Origin: Pyrenopolyporus hunteri
Lineage: Eukaryota; Ascomycota; Sordariomycetes; Xylariales; Hypoxylaceae
Assembly: GCA_902806595.1 (NCBI GenBank)
Contig: CADCXC010000009.1
Coordinates: forward strand, 1,364,001-1,428,000
DNA: 64,000 bases
Reading direction: 5' to 3'
The position numbers were made by a program, and so were the translations under genes. The notes under the pieces were generated by a model. It had not been told where the DNA came from. It was given only the letters and a program-made list of their open reading frames with translations, and did not search any database. Below, piece after piece: positions 35,624 to 47,844 of this stretch; the first letter of the stretch is position 1, and every line of letters starts with the position of its first letter.

Positions 35624-37823
35624 TGTGAAGTTGCGGTTCGTGTCGTCTGTCTGGCCAACTTTTCGATGGGATAGTTAAAGGGGAAGGGCGAGGAGGGTAT
35701 GGGAGTGCTTAAAACGACATTTATACTAGGAGACAGAGGAGATACATAACGCCAATATCAATTGTGTTTCACGAATTCCTCAACTTAAGCTCATATGTCG
35801 TGCGGGCATGGCGCATAACCAACCAGGAGGGGAGGGACCGCTGGTCACAGCATTTCGGCCTTAAGATCCTACCAGCATGGACATAAGTCAAGCATTACAA
35901 ATCTGGAGCCAACTGCCTAGGTACCTAGGTAATAACTTCCCCGCCGTATAATAGCCTAGAGTCGCGGAGATTCTACCGCGAACCTACGGTTTCTGGCGTT
36001 ATCCAGCATGCGAAGAATGGAATGTTTATACTAACTTCATTTCTAAAATCCCCAGCCTGGAAATAACTAGAATTTAAGCAGTTTAAGAGGAGATCAGTGT
36101 AAGTATTTATCACACGTACCGAGCAATTCGGCGTTATACTATGACGTGAGCTTATGATCCCAGCCGCAGAGATAAGAGATAAAAAGTGCATATGTACCTA
36201 GGGTAGGTAATTCGGTAGGTATGTACTGTTGGAATTCCTTGGGAAGTTACCGTATTATTTGTTGAATTTTCGTTGGCCCTGAAACGTATAGGGCCGATAC
36301 CGATGACGTCCCTAGGCTCCCAACAGAAAGGCAAGGTGAGGTGACCCAAGTCTTGCTAATGGAATTTGTGGATATAGTGTAGATACAATATGAATATTAA
36401 ATTAAAATCAGAGGAAATATGTACCTAGTTTAGGGATGCATATAGTATACTAGTGATGTTTCCTATTGGTTAATGCGAGCTGTTCTGCTCCCGGTGTCCT
36501 GTCTCTAAGCCTCCGGCACTCCGGTCTCTATCCCCGGGACCCACTTTTACGGTCGGAGACATGGCGCAAACGGCGACGGTATCACAGCAGGATTTAATGA
36601 ACGGGCTTAATAATCTTGTATCACGGGGAATCTCAGATCAAAGAGGGTAAATTCCCATTTCTTGTACAGTTAACTAATCTCCCCTGTTTCTTTTCCACTC
36701 GGTGCGTTGTTCGACGATATTTGGACGTGGCACAAAGCCGTATGAGCCCCTTATATACGACGTTCTTATCCGTGAGGGCAGCCTAGGTGTTATGAAGTAT
36801 AGGACTCATAACTAGAAATATGTGAGAGGAGGTTGGAAATTTTCACATTATGAAACGTCTAGGTTAACTAGGAAGAATATTATGGCGAAGTGGTTCACGG
36901 CTACCTTTCGTTCGATAAGGAGTCGCTGTGAATCGCAAGGTAAGCCTCGAGTGCCTGTCATTAGTGGCATGACGAAGAGTCTTAGAACTCTACCTAGGTA
37001 CCGCCATATTCCACAGGTGTAAAAGCTCGTTCACGTATACGAAGTCGTCTGGTAGATGTTATCTTTCTCAAGAATTACTTCGAACCCCTCACTAGACACT
37101 CTTGCAAATAAGACAAAATAGTATCACTCACTACGCACCATCCATATAATCACTAAAACGGTAGCACATAACTGGTTTGAAGGGATAACAATATTTCAAG
37201 TAGTCTGTGGGGTTAGTCCTGTAACCAATGGAGTTCTTATGCAACCGAGACAGATAGCTGATGAGGCAACACCAAGAAGCCCTCGTGAGACCAGAACGGA
37301 CGATCGTGTTACCTAAAGTAAACACCAACATGGAAACATAGCAACAGCTTTTGGGGATTATTGGCCGCCTTATGATTAGGGTTCGCATGTATCTGCCTGC
37401 CTTATTTTTTTTTTCTCGAGGGACCATTAGTCTGGACTTGAGGCTCTTTCCCAACCCACCCCCAACCCACAGGACTGTGAGACGTAGACAACTGTATCCT
37501 GACACCTCATTCCTTTCCATCTACGCCAGAGCGAAAGATTTGACGAGACTGTCTTAAGATAGATAAAATCGTTTTATTTTTCTCTTCTACCGGTACCAAC
37601 TTCCTGCTCTCATCTCCCTGCATCCGGGTTACCAGTCACCCGTTTCCTTGTATAAGGGAATACCTAGGAGTCGCGACAACCTGACGCGACCTATCGCAAA
37701 CATAATAACCAGGGGAGTTCCTTGTATTGGAAGTCTCTAGGCTACCTTACCCTACGTTGAATCTATTCTATCGCGTCTAAGCCCAACACCCATCTGAAAC
37801 CAGAGTTCCTAACCCGCAGGATC
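35624..37823. other. Divergent intergenic region
   Basis: 2.2 kb with no supported gene. A 30-codon ATG frame at 36561-36650 has a good start context but no recognisable continuation. Perfect CCTAGGTACCTAGG palindrome at 35916-35929, another repeat near 36991. Confidence 0.55.
35916..35929. repeat. Perfect CCTAGGTACCTAGG palindrome
   Basis: A 14-bp perfect palindrome of the dispersed TACCTAGGTA family. Confidence 0.8.
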
Positions 37824-40119
37824 ATGGCGTCTAACTTTCTCCACCCGCATTTCGCGGCGGCAAACCGTGGCTTCGGCGGCACCATCGCAGGATACCCACA
37901 GCTGGATATCGGAGCCGACAGCTCTGGTATGTCAGACCCCGACTCCATCCATCAGTACCCTTATTCCTTGGATGAGTGGGAGGACATCACGGAAGAGACG
38001 ATCGACCCGATCGACGCCCAGAGTGTCGAGTACCCGCATGAAAACGGCAACGCGTGGCCGGGCGGCGATTTGGAGCTCAATGACGACCTTGAAACTGGTG
38101 AGCACCCGAGGGAGATCCTATCGGTTTGGAAGTGGCGAGCCATGGTCATCGCCAACTGTTTCTTAACTGTCATGCACGGTAAGTTTTGTCCTACTACTAC
38201 ACCCTACTCATCTCTTATAGCTTAGGTGCCTTATACTACGGCCAGGTGCTAACCTATGGTGGAACTAGGATATGATGTTAGCAATGTTGCCAACATCCAA
38301 GCTTCCGTGTATAAGGCCTTCGGACATATTGAACTCCTGTCCTGGGTCGCACTGGCCTATTCAATCTGCAATGTCGCCTTGATTCCCCTAGGCCGCCAGC
38401 TTTTCAAGATCGGCAACTTTAAGACTCTATGTCTTATTTCCATGTTGTTTATCATTGGAGGTTCGGCTCTCTCGGGCGCCGCCTTTACTATTGAGTGTAT
38501 CATTGCCGGGCGTGCTATGATGGCCCTGGGCACGAGCGTCATATACCAAGGGTAAGTTTGGAACCACCTCAGGACTTTCAACGACCGCTTCTAACAGCAA
38601 TTGCAGAATTATAAGTTTCTGCATGATCTACACGTACCCTCGCGAACTCGCCCTCGTACAGAGCGTTCTCGGTGCTTGTTTCGCCATCGGGCTAGTTCTA
38701 GGCCCTATCATAGGTTCGTCATATCGCATTAAACATCGTATATATTTAAGTTCTGAGTCCCTAACACGCATTATAGGAGGCGCCTTTGCCGATAATGAGC
38801 AAACAACGTGGCGATGGGTGAGTACATCCTCATGTCATATGTTTACCTATCTAGACAGAAATAACTAACTTTGCTAGGCATTCTACATGGTGATCCCGTT
38901 GTGCGCCTTCAGTCTATTGCTTCAAGTGTTCTTCTACCCCCGATACCGTATGCCGACCAACAAATCCGTATGGACTCAGGTCAAGGAAATCGACTGGGTA
39001 GGCGTTTTCCTGCATATAACATGCTGTCTCCTCTTTGCCGTCAGTTGCACGTTCCTCGGATCGGTAGACGTCTGGGGCACCACCTCTGCGATCTCCACGT
39101 GGATCATCTTCACGTTCGTTCTGATCGCGTATTCCTTCCAGCAAGGATGCAGCATTTGCACGACGCCAGAGAATCGCATCCTAGCTGCGGGCTCGCTTTT
39201 CGCGAACGGAACAGTGCATCTCACGTGGATCTGCACATTCTGCGCCGCCGCGTCCTACGGCGTCACGCTGTATTACTTGCCCATCTACTTCGCCTTCAGA
39301 TTCGGTTTAAGCCCCCTCCTCGCGGCGAGTCGGCTTCTTCCATTCATCGGCGTCTTTATCTTTACTATCGTCCTGTGCGGTGCCTTGCTCCCAGCTGTCC
39401 GTGTCTACAAGCCATTCTTCCTCGCAGGTTCCACCCTTCTTCTGGTCGGCGGTGGGTTATTCCAGACCCTAGATACCACTACATCTGAGGCTGCCGTGAT
39501 GGGCTTCGAAACCATCGTTGCCGCGGGACTTGGTGTTCTCTGGCAGTTGGCGGTACCTGTGTGCACGACCTTCATACGGGATACCGAAGAACGCCTGGAT
39601 CTTGCCATGCTCAGCAACTTGGCGCAGCTAGGTGGTATCGCGTCCTCCCTTTCTATTGCCGGGATGATCTACCAAAGCACGGGCTTCCAAGAGCTTCTAA
39701 ATTCCGTTGGCAACATGAATTTCTCAGGCGCGGATATTCGCCAGCTCCTCGCGGGTACCGACTCGTCGATCATAACGGGAAATGACCCGAAGGTCCTCTC
39801 TTTAGCTCTAGAGGCCGTCACCACCGCCATCAGGGGATGTTTCATCATCATTCTAGCTGCCGGCGGCATCGCATTTATCGCCGCGTGGAGCATGAAATGG
39901 GAAGCTCTCGAGTTCAAGGCCTCGGCTCGACAGCAGCAATCTGGAGACACAGGAAATAACCAACTCCGTCACCAGAGATCCGCCGACGAGTTCCTGCTGG
40001 AGGAATTGACCATTCGACGCGAAACTACACACAGCGAAGCAGTTCCGCACATCTCGCGCGTCTCGCACATTTCTCACATTTCTCGCTCCCCGCACACTAC
40101 GGTGCGTGTCCGTGGCTAG
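37824..40119 (+). CDS. MFS multidrug transporter, DHA2 type
   Basis: Predicted 14-TM proton antiporter exporting drugs or metabolites across the plasma membrane. Five exons, 37824-38178, 38269-38551, 38607-38713, 38777-38817 and 38878-40119, give 675 aa. The first intron (91 nt, branch GTGCTAACC) joins TVMHG to YDVSNVANIQASVY, matching the TM1 and following segment of fungal DHA2 proteins. An acidic ~100-residue cytosolic tail precedes TM1. The segments CNVALIPLGRQL (motif-A region) and GLVLGPIIGGAFAD (motif-C-like GP..GG) are present. The fourth exon is only 41 nt. The C-terminal tail after TM14 contains a Ser/His-rich repeat (SHISHIS). No biosynthetic gene cluster adjoins it, so general efflux is the safest reading. 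Confidence 0.9.
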
Positions 40120-40470
40120 CTTGCCTGGGCAACCCCAGTCTCGATGTGAACCTGGTCTCTGCCCTGAGCAGGGCGTAATTCCTAACTAGAGTTCGGCTTC
40201 TATTGGCATCACGGATTCGCAGCGGAAGTCCGAGAGTTAATAATGACACTGGTGTATCTTTGAAAATTGCTGTAATTAAAGTGCGAACGGTGCAAGCCGT
40301 CTATCAATCCTGCTTCCGACGAGAAGTTAATGTTAATAATTCGATTCGGGCACCTAATACAAACTTTGCCGCCCATCCAGTTTTAGTTCGCAACGCCGTT
40401 CTTTACTGCTGATGTTTGTACTTAATTATCCCATTGCAACGATTGATCCATATCTCGGACGTCTACGGGT
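40120..40470. other. Convergent spacer
   Basis: Spacer between the transporter (+) and lectin-like (-) genes. No feature is seen. Confidence 0.6.
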
Positions 40471-42057
40471 TCAACCCGTAATAACCATAGCCCCGTCCAC
40501 CCATTTATTATTAGTCCCGAGTCGCTTCTCTAGAATCGTGCCTTTAAACTGGTAGTAACAGCGGCTCATATCCGTCCGATCCGACAAAGTGATCACCTGG
40601 GGTTGATCGCCTACCTGCTCCGTCAAGCACGCGATATCGGTGCCGGCGTCAGCTTCTCCCACTTCTTGTGGGCCGTTCCATTCGTTGTCGTCGTCTTGCC
40701 ATAGCGATTGGATCTTATTACTTCCGTCTTGGTAAAGGATCCAGGTATTAGTTACGTTGCTGTTCGTCCGCCCGACTGTTAGTGCCGCGATAGCTGTACC
40801 TTTAGGGATCGTGATTTCCGGAATTCCTATCTAGCCGTTAGCTTATTGAAAGGTAGAAGATCAGGGGCTTCACAGACCGGAATACCACGCTACCCCCGTG
40901 TCGACGCCGCCAAATGAGAAGATAGACAGGTGGCCTTTCCCGTCCCGATATACGATGCCCGCAGCATACGGGCTCACAAAATTCCTTACTACCGGTACCA
41001 CGGCAAGACCCGTGTTGGTGTCGCCGACCGGAATATCGTCGTTGAACCATCCAGTCAGCAAGTCGTTAAACCAGCCTCTACCACCATGGCCGTCATAGAC
41101 CACGCGATGGAACGTTCCATTCGGATTCTGGTAGATAACATATGGGAAATAGCCGGCCAAGCGAGAGGTGTCCGGCACGGTGAATAGCGGCCGCGCGGTG
41201 TTGATGCTATCGACTTTGGGAACCGTCTCGTCCTCGCCAAAGTTCACCCCCCGAAACGTCAACTTGGGGTCTAGGAAGAACACCTCGAACTGCGGGAACT
41301 GCAGGTACTCGGTCGCGGCGATGGGCGTCCCAGGCTGAGCGTCGAGCTCGTCGTAGACCACCGGATCCGACCACGAACTCTTGTCGCTGCTGTACCGCGA
41401 CGAGCGGATCTTGTTGTCACCTCCCTGCCAGAATAGCCGCGACGTGAAGCCGTTGCCTGGCACTCGCCGGCCGGTTATAGATAGCCTCGTCCCGGGCCGC
41501 ACAGCTGTTGTGTTTACGCTTGTCGAGGGTGAAAGTAAAGGTGAATTCGAAGACGAAGGTGAAGATGTAGATGAAGGTGTAGCCGAAGGCGAAGATAAAC
41601 GTGAAGATGTGGATTCCGCAGCCGCACTTTGTGAGTTGGCTCCCTTTGAACCGTTGATTGAGGCTTTGCTCCCTAGCACACCACCGACTACCGATCCCAC
41701 GATCACGATGATCGCAATTACAACGCCAACCCAGATAAGAAGCCTTCTTCTTGAGCCGTCTGCTTCCTTGACCGGTAGATGCGGAGGGGGTGGAGGAGGA
41801 GGAGGAGGTGGTGGTGGCGGTGGCGGTAATGGTTGTGTTCCCACCTCCTTTCCATCATAAGTCCCGTAGGGAGATTGATATGAATTATAAGAGGCCTCGG
41901 CGTATGTCTGTGGACTCCCGTACCATTCATACACAATCCCCGGACTAGATGTCGGGAAAGCAAATTTCTCACCGGGCGGATCGACGACTTCCGGGTCGGT
42001 AGAATAGGCGGTTTCGAGTCCGGGCTGCGAGGCCCTGAGTTTAGAAGGCTCGTTCAT
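40471..42057 (-). CDS. Membrane-anchored fucose-specific lectin-like protein
   Basis: Predicted type II membrane protein displaying a fungal fucose-lectin-like beta-propeller outside the plasma membrane. Two exons on the minus strand, 42057-40878 and 40826-40471, give 511 aa. The N-terminal ~103 residues are cytosolic and contain a run of about 15 prolines (78-92). One hydrophobic segment (about 106-128, LLIWVGVVIAIIVIVG) follows an Arg cluster and serves as signal anchor. A Ser/Thr-rich stalk (about 135-190) leads to repeated blades with W/Y-rich motifs (SRLFWQGGDNKIRSS, YVIYQNPNGTFHRV, AGIVYRDGKGHLSIF, WILYQDGSNKIQSLW), as in AAL-type fucose lectins. Sugar binding is inferred from the family. 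The splice joins WYSG to IPEITIPKG in frame. Confidence 0.85.
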
Positions 42058-44296
42058 CGCCGCCTTACTTCATATATTATCGAACATCATAAAACTCGTC
42101 CGAAGCAGTCGAACACTTAGACTTCGGGCCCCTTCGCGGTTACTACGAGACAAGACAAAGTTGAAACTAAACCAAACATTATGATGTGGCGAAGAAGTGC
42201 CTACAAGTAGATTTGCACGAACAGGATAAAATAGAGAGTAATGTAGCTACCACATGGGCTAATGTATATGAAAGATCCCATCGACTCAATAGAGAATAAA
42301 AGGGACTACCCAACTAAGGATCATGCAGGGGGATTAAGTTACATAGACCCCAATCCAGCGTTACCGTAGTATGCCGCAACACCAGCCAAGGCATTTTTAT
42401 TTAATTCAGCTAGTACTAAGATTCCCATCCGAGATCTGGAGATCAAATCAAATTAACCAGGGCTAGACCCATCCATAAGAGCAGAGAGGCTCCGCGGCCG
42501 CGCGGTGCGAACTCTATTAGAATCGGTTCAGTGTATACTAATCTCGCTCTTCGTGGGTTATAACTGGTCAACGAGCAGAATCGGTAGCGGGAACCGACGG
42601 AACCCACAAGCACCTAGTAGGTCGCCGCGAGACGATGAAGAAATCCAAGGAGGCAAGAAACGATAATTATAGACGAAAGGGAAAGAATGGATAACGGGAT
42701 TCCAAAAAAGCTTACGAGTAACATGTATCGATGAAACCAGCTGAACATTGGATTTAAGCACCTCGCTATTTGAAACGACCAATGGATTATTGCTCGGATG
42801 TAGGATATGTAAGATCTTACGTAGTGCTAATTTACGATCGAGGTTTTGCCATGATCAGTGTAGATCCGATATCCATTTCTACGGTACCTAGCACGTAGGC
42901 ATATGTAATATATGCGTAATCCGTACATCTGTACGTTTTAAGAACTTCGTTCTGGGCAGAATGGTAAGCACGACATGTTTTCCAGGAGCTTGAAGAGATG
43001 TCCTATGCAAGTCGATCTTGATTTAACCCCTGAACGCGTGGTGAGCAGGGGGGGGGGGCGGAGAGCGGGGCTTAGGAGAGATGAATGCGGTATGCGATTG
43101 CGAGATGACCACACCCAAAGCAGATTGAGGCAGTAGAATAATGTGCATTTATTGGGTAGACATCATATTCTATCCTTCTACTTGTCTTCTGTATCATCTC
43201 CTCTGGCGTATGATAACGCGATGTAACGTATCCCGGTAATCTTGTCCTAAAGACACCCACTATGGTTTTAAAGCAATCAGCGTCCACTAACTTGCGAGGA
43301 GGAACACCATTATATAGTGACGGGGAGATTGATACTTAAAGAGAACATCTTTAACTCGGCGAGATGTGCAACGTAAGGTATCTAATCAGCTAGAGAACCA
43401 TAGAACACTCACGCCGACGAATACCACTCTCAAACCTAATAAACTATAACCCACGGAATAGAACCAAGCCACGACCGCCCTCAAAGGCCTCAACCAGTCC
43501 ACGACGCGAATCAAATCCCTATGCCACGCATCCCCAATTATCCTATATGACCTTCTCCATAAAAATACCTGCTGTAGACCTGTACGCCATACGGGTCCCT
43601 CACTACGCCGAAGCTCGGAGCCTCCAACCGGAACCCGCAAATCGCAGCCTCCGGGTGCTTTTATACAACGGTGGCTAACAACGTCGCGGGTGGCGTAGCG
43701 GGACGGGGGACTGTCTCCAAAGACTGCATAGAGGCGTCTTGTAAAGCGGGAATCAGGGAGGGCTGATTAGAGATGGCTTCCTAGGGTACCCCCCTTGCGT
43801 TCGGGTCTAGCAAGAAGCTGGGATAGGTTAAGTAGGTAGATAGATAGTTGTTCGAAGGCCTCGTTTGGAGACTGACAGGTCTCCCGCCTAACACATGAGG
43901 GAGACGACGTGAATACCTACCAAGTAATCCATTAAGAGAAGACGCATTCACAGCACAATACTCTTCAAAAAAGACTACGAGACCATCTACCAGCCTATCA
44001 TTTTAAATTTTTCAAGTGCGTAAAAGAGATCTACATCATAAGCCAGCCACCCAGCCATGTTGCCCGAAACAGAAAAGGGGGTATCCGTAGTTCCTTGGTT
44101 CGCGGGGTCCCGAACATGGCGCAGAATTAATTAAAATTCATATACGCAAATGGTATCATCAGTCATCAAAGCCGCGACCTATATAATATCCCACAGACGC
44201 CAGACAGTCGAAAAACCCATGGGGTGGACACACTTGACCCAAGCCGCACGCACCATAACTCGTCGAGCCGAAATTCAAATTTTCTCCGTAAATCGA
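42058..44296. other. Intergenic with a possible unassigned exon
   Basis: 2.2 kb upstream of the lectin-like gene and downstream of the patatin gene. It contains a G-run at about 43048-43058 and one protein-like frame listed separately. Nothing else is seen. Confidence 0.5.
43386..43640 (-). CDS. Possible exon of a small Trp/Arg-rich protein
   Basis: An open frame on the minus strand whose translation looks protein-like: GGSELRRSEGPVWRTG, then QVFLWRRSYRIIGDAWHRDL, then a hydrophobic helix (VVAWFYSVGYSLLGLRVVFVG). A good donor-like GTGAGT follows VVFVG. There is no in-frame ATG, so if real it is an internal exon or the start is elsewhere. A TATAAAA string lies just upstream (near 43654). I cannot assemble a full gene or name a family. 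Confidence 0.25.
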   Translation of the reverse strand: MRVPVGGSELRRSEGPVWRTGLQQVFLWRRSYRIIGDAWHRDLIRVVDWLRPLRAVVAWFYSVGYSLLGLRVVFVGVSVLWFSS

Positions 44297-46390
44297 TTAC
44301 CTACCCCTGTACTCGGGCTTCCTCGCCATGTTCACCACGGGCGGAGGGCCATCCTCATCTAAGGGATAAGGTGGAAGAGGGCTCCCGGTAGGGCGTCGAC
44401 CGCCCGGGGATTGCTTCTCGGGGAGAGGAGTTTTCGGAGGTAGGGGAGGTGGCTCGATACGGTGCGGCTGATACGGTTGTATCATAGGTTGTGCGATGGG
44501 GTCCCTCTGCTGTCGTCGTGGATACTCGTCAGCTCCCATAATGGCGATCTTATCGTTACCGGCAGCATTCCGATATTGAGATGGCGTAGGAGCCGTCACT
44601 ACAAGGCGGTCGGGTTCATCATCAGGAGGAGGCTTGAACGCCGATGACAAAGCGGGTGGAGAAGGTGCCTTTTGCCGAGTAGCTGTTTGAGGTGGAGAGC
44701 TGTGGCTGGTACCGGGTCGAACGCGGTCGCTAGTAGAGCTGCGAGGCGATGGAGGGTTGCCGGGATTGGTCCCCGACCCCGGGAGTGAAAGGCGGTCTAT
44801 GCCGGACTCGTACGATTGCCGACTCGAAGGGCTGTTCCGGACCGGGAACGACGTGGGGAAGTCACCTGGGAGCTCAACTGCCAACGGGGCGCTTATGGAT
44901 CCCATGGTTGGGTATGATACGATTTCTGGTACTTGGCCGAGCCTTTCAAACCTCTGCTTGGCCTTGTGGATCTTGGCCAGTTTTGTTGAAGATTCCTGGA
45001 CCATTTTCTGCTCAGCGCTCCTGGCCAAATACCTTTTTGTGCCTGTGCTGATATCACCTATTCGGTCCCACTCATTCATGGCAAACTCTCCGATGCCGAC
45101 TTCCACGTTGAACCGGTAGTAGTTCTCGATGTTAACTCCCCGTTTTATCAGCAGTTCTTTCTTCATGCGCTCGTGGATTTCCTCGCAACCTTCTACCTTG
45201 GCAATCAACTTTCTTCTCGCCTCCGCATATTCGCCGACGAAGCCTTCGTACCAGCTACGCTGATTATGGTCGGTACCTTTTGGTCGTTTCCCGGTTCCTA
45301 CGCTGATGAATACGCCTACCTCCCGCCCGGGCCATTCATTCACAGTGGCCTCGTCGAGAGCGTAAGGTGATGGGTTGAACGTCCCAGCTCCGTCGTCGTG
45401 GAATACAGTCTGCCCGATTTTGATCGGTTTGAAGGCTACGCCGATCGCGCATGTCGCACGGCCCGCTTCCCAGATTTTACAGTCGTATTCCGGAGCCGGC
45501 TCTTTTCTTGAATCGTAGGACCGCAGAAGCGCAGGGTCGCCGCCTTTGGTGGTTCCCTTGTACATGGCCGTCACGGCGCTACGAGAAAGTCAGTGGGCAC
45601 ACCGCATGCGACGAATGCAAACCGAAGAGATAACGAGCATGTAACTTACGTCTTCGTCCTGTTTTCTCTCGAGTCGTATAATTGCGCATCGGGATTACCC
45701 CGACCTCCGCGGAATACAGATCTGGCCTGGCCCGTGGGACTACGCCCACTGAAACTGATGGTGCTCGCATTGCTATGATGTCTCCGTGGAATACCGTTTG
45801 AGGCGGCACTCGACCGCGATACGGCGGATATTGGACTGACAAGATCTGCCCCTGCTGCTCCGTCATTTCCTTCGTCGTCAGACACTGTATGCTCCCAAAC
45901 GGCTTCCTTGATTGCGCGCTCGAGCATCGAAGCCTTAAATAATGTCGAGCGATAGGGTATGCCCGCGATCGTCTTATCGGTCTCGAAGACCATCCTAGTT
46001 AATCTAACGTATAATTCTTTACACTGTTCCAGGTTTAATCGGAGGCGCCCGAGCATCAAAGCGATCAGGCCGCCCGTGCCGGTTCCGACTATTAGGTCGA
46101 AATGATCGCATGGCTTCGGAATTTGATCGCGCCGCGGTGCTTTTCCCTCGATTTCGACATAGGTTCTGAGCATTATCTCTTGGATGATAATGAACATGGA
46201 ATAACCGCGAACTCCTCCGCCGTCTACGTCGTCGCAAAAAACATCAGAGTCAGTAGGCAAATACTTCGTCGCATATGTCCGACGCGAAGGTGTATCAGGG
46301 TGGCGGGGTAATCAACTTACCCAAGCTGAGTATCCTCAGCGGAGGACCTTTAGTGGTGTCCTTCCTCTTAAGGTGTCCCTCCGACTCCAT
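44297..46390 (-). CDS. Patatin-like protein lacking the GxSxG serine
   Basis: Patatin/iPLA2-fold protein; active members are serine acyl hydrolases acting on phospholipids. Three exons on the minus strand, 46390-46321, 46223-45650 and 45578-44297, give 641 aa. The oxyanion-hole motif DGGGVRGYS begins at residue 24. The expected nucleophile elbow G-x-S-x-G reads G-T-G-T-G (70-74, from GTC GGA ACC GGC ACG GGC), so residue 72 is Gly instead of Ser. The dyad Asp is present in DDGAG (Asp277). WEAGRATCAIGVAFKP matches the segment usually before it. The C-terminal ~250 residues are Pro/Ser-rich and look disordered, with several PPxP motifs. It is either a catalytically dead regulator or a fungal subgroup with altered chemistry. 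Confidence 0.88.
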
Positions 46391-47571
46391 CTTGTTATCG
46401 CGCAAGAGAAAAAGAGCTCGATTATCTGCCTAGGTAGATGTGTTGATGGCAAAGTTCGAGCGAGGTAGCGAAACCGAGAATACGGTGGAAAAATGCGAGA
46501 GACGGATCTCTCGCTATGTTCGCTATCCTCGTCCGGTGACTACGTCAGTTTACCGGGGAGCTGAATTGAATGTGACTGCGGACGCCACCGCGAATAGACC
46601 CGGCAGATAATGATGGAAATCCTTCAGTCGCAAAAGTACGGTGCGTACAGAATGCGATTTCGTGTTTCTAAAAGTATGAATCGTGGACACGAAGTGGTAT
46701 TGAAGGTATATTAGACTCGTATACCCGAAGACTCCCAAGTCAAGACATTTTACGATAACAGTAAGAAGCTGAAGAGGCGCCTACAGCTTTGAGAATGCTG
46801 ATGTGAAGAAATGTCCATGACTGAATTGCCAAGGTTTCTGTCGAAGGCGCAAGTCATGTGTGGCTGAGTATTTCAATTCGAGTCACTGGCACTACAAGCA
46901 CTAAAGACGTCACCTGTACTTCGTCTAGCATCGCCAAGCTCTCATTTCTACGCGTTGCTCGTATGTACCCACTACAACCCCGGAAGGTACGGTTCCTGAG
47001 TTTGGTGGATATAGTTCTACCAGGCCCTATTGTATCAGTAGGTAATGACCTGCTACCTGGTATGCAGGTGGCCTCTATCCGACGCTAACCTGTTAAGCCT
47101 AAAGCAGAAAAGGTATGCGCGAGCCACGTGAGCGTTTGCGAGATTCCTTCCGCTTCTAATACATTGGCGCATAGGGGTACTTAAGTACCTAATCTTTTAA
47201 TTCGCAAAGGGATCTTACCTATAATTCTGAAAATGCCATGGCTAATATATAGGTATGTATATCTATGTATAATATAATGAGTAGGAGGATTTCCTTAGAT
47301 CGAGAAATCATATAGCGATGTGTACCAGATAAACTGAAATGCACGTCATTCTTAGGTATATAATTGTATGCACCTACAGCATTTACGTATGTACCCAAGT
47401 TACTCGTACATGTAAGAGGTATAAAAAAGCGAAAATCATTACGCGCCGCTCCGTCCTCCAAAAACTTTTTTGGCTCTGATTCTCTTTCATTTACCAAACG
47501 AACGCGTCCATTGGTTGATGTCGCCCATTAGCCTATAAAGCGCAGACGAATCCCTACATACTAGGTACGTA

Positions 47572-47844
47572 GCAGAAGGGCGTCAAAATAAATGCCTCAG
47601 CCACACCAACCCCTAGACTTCTCGTCAGCCTTTTCGTTCCTAAAATTTACTAACGTCAAAAAAAAACTTATATATGAAAAACTTGTCCATAATGTTATTT
47701 ATCTATGAATTTTAATTGTGATAATATTAATAATATATAACGTTACAACTAATACAATTAGTATTATTTAGGATACTTAAGTGCCAGGTGTGGCTGGTGA
47801 AATAGGTGGGTGTGGCTGAGGCATTTATTTTGACGCCCTTCTGC
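47572..47844. mobile_element. 273-bp MITE with perfect 36-bp terminal inverted repeats
   Basis: The left terminal repeat (47572-47607, beginning GCAGAAGGGCGTCAAAATAA) is perfectly inverted at 47809-47844. The element is flanked on both sides by GTA (47569-47571 and 47845-47847), a candidate 3-bp target-site duplication. The interior is AT-rich and non-coding. Inside the repeats the similarity continues imperfectly for some bases. Size, structure and lack of an ORF fit a non-autonomous DNA transposon. A 3-bp duplication resembles PIF/Harbinger elements, though GTA is not their usual TTA/TAA. An alternative reading is a TA duplication (Tc1/mariner-like) with one base of asymmetry. The perfect arms suggest a young insertion. 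Confidence 0.88.

Noticed and set aside
36561..36650. 30-codon ATG frame with good start context (MAQTATVSQQD) and a possible donor.
   Set aside because: No plausible second exon in frame; likely chance or a relic.
38221..38268. Alternative small exon (ending at GGCCAG) within intron 1 of the DHA2 transporter.
   Set aside because: It would require a 23-nt intron. A single 91-nt intron with a good branch point keeps the frame and gives family-like sequence.
34457..42057. Possible secondary-metabolite cluster (SDR, DHA2 efflux pump, lectin-like and hydrolase genes together).
   Set aside because: No PKS, NRPS, terpene synthase, P450 or pathway regulator in the window.
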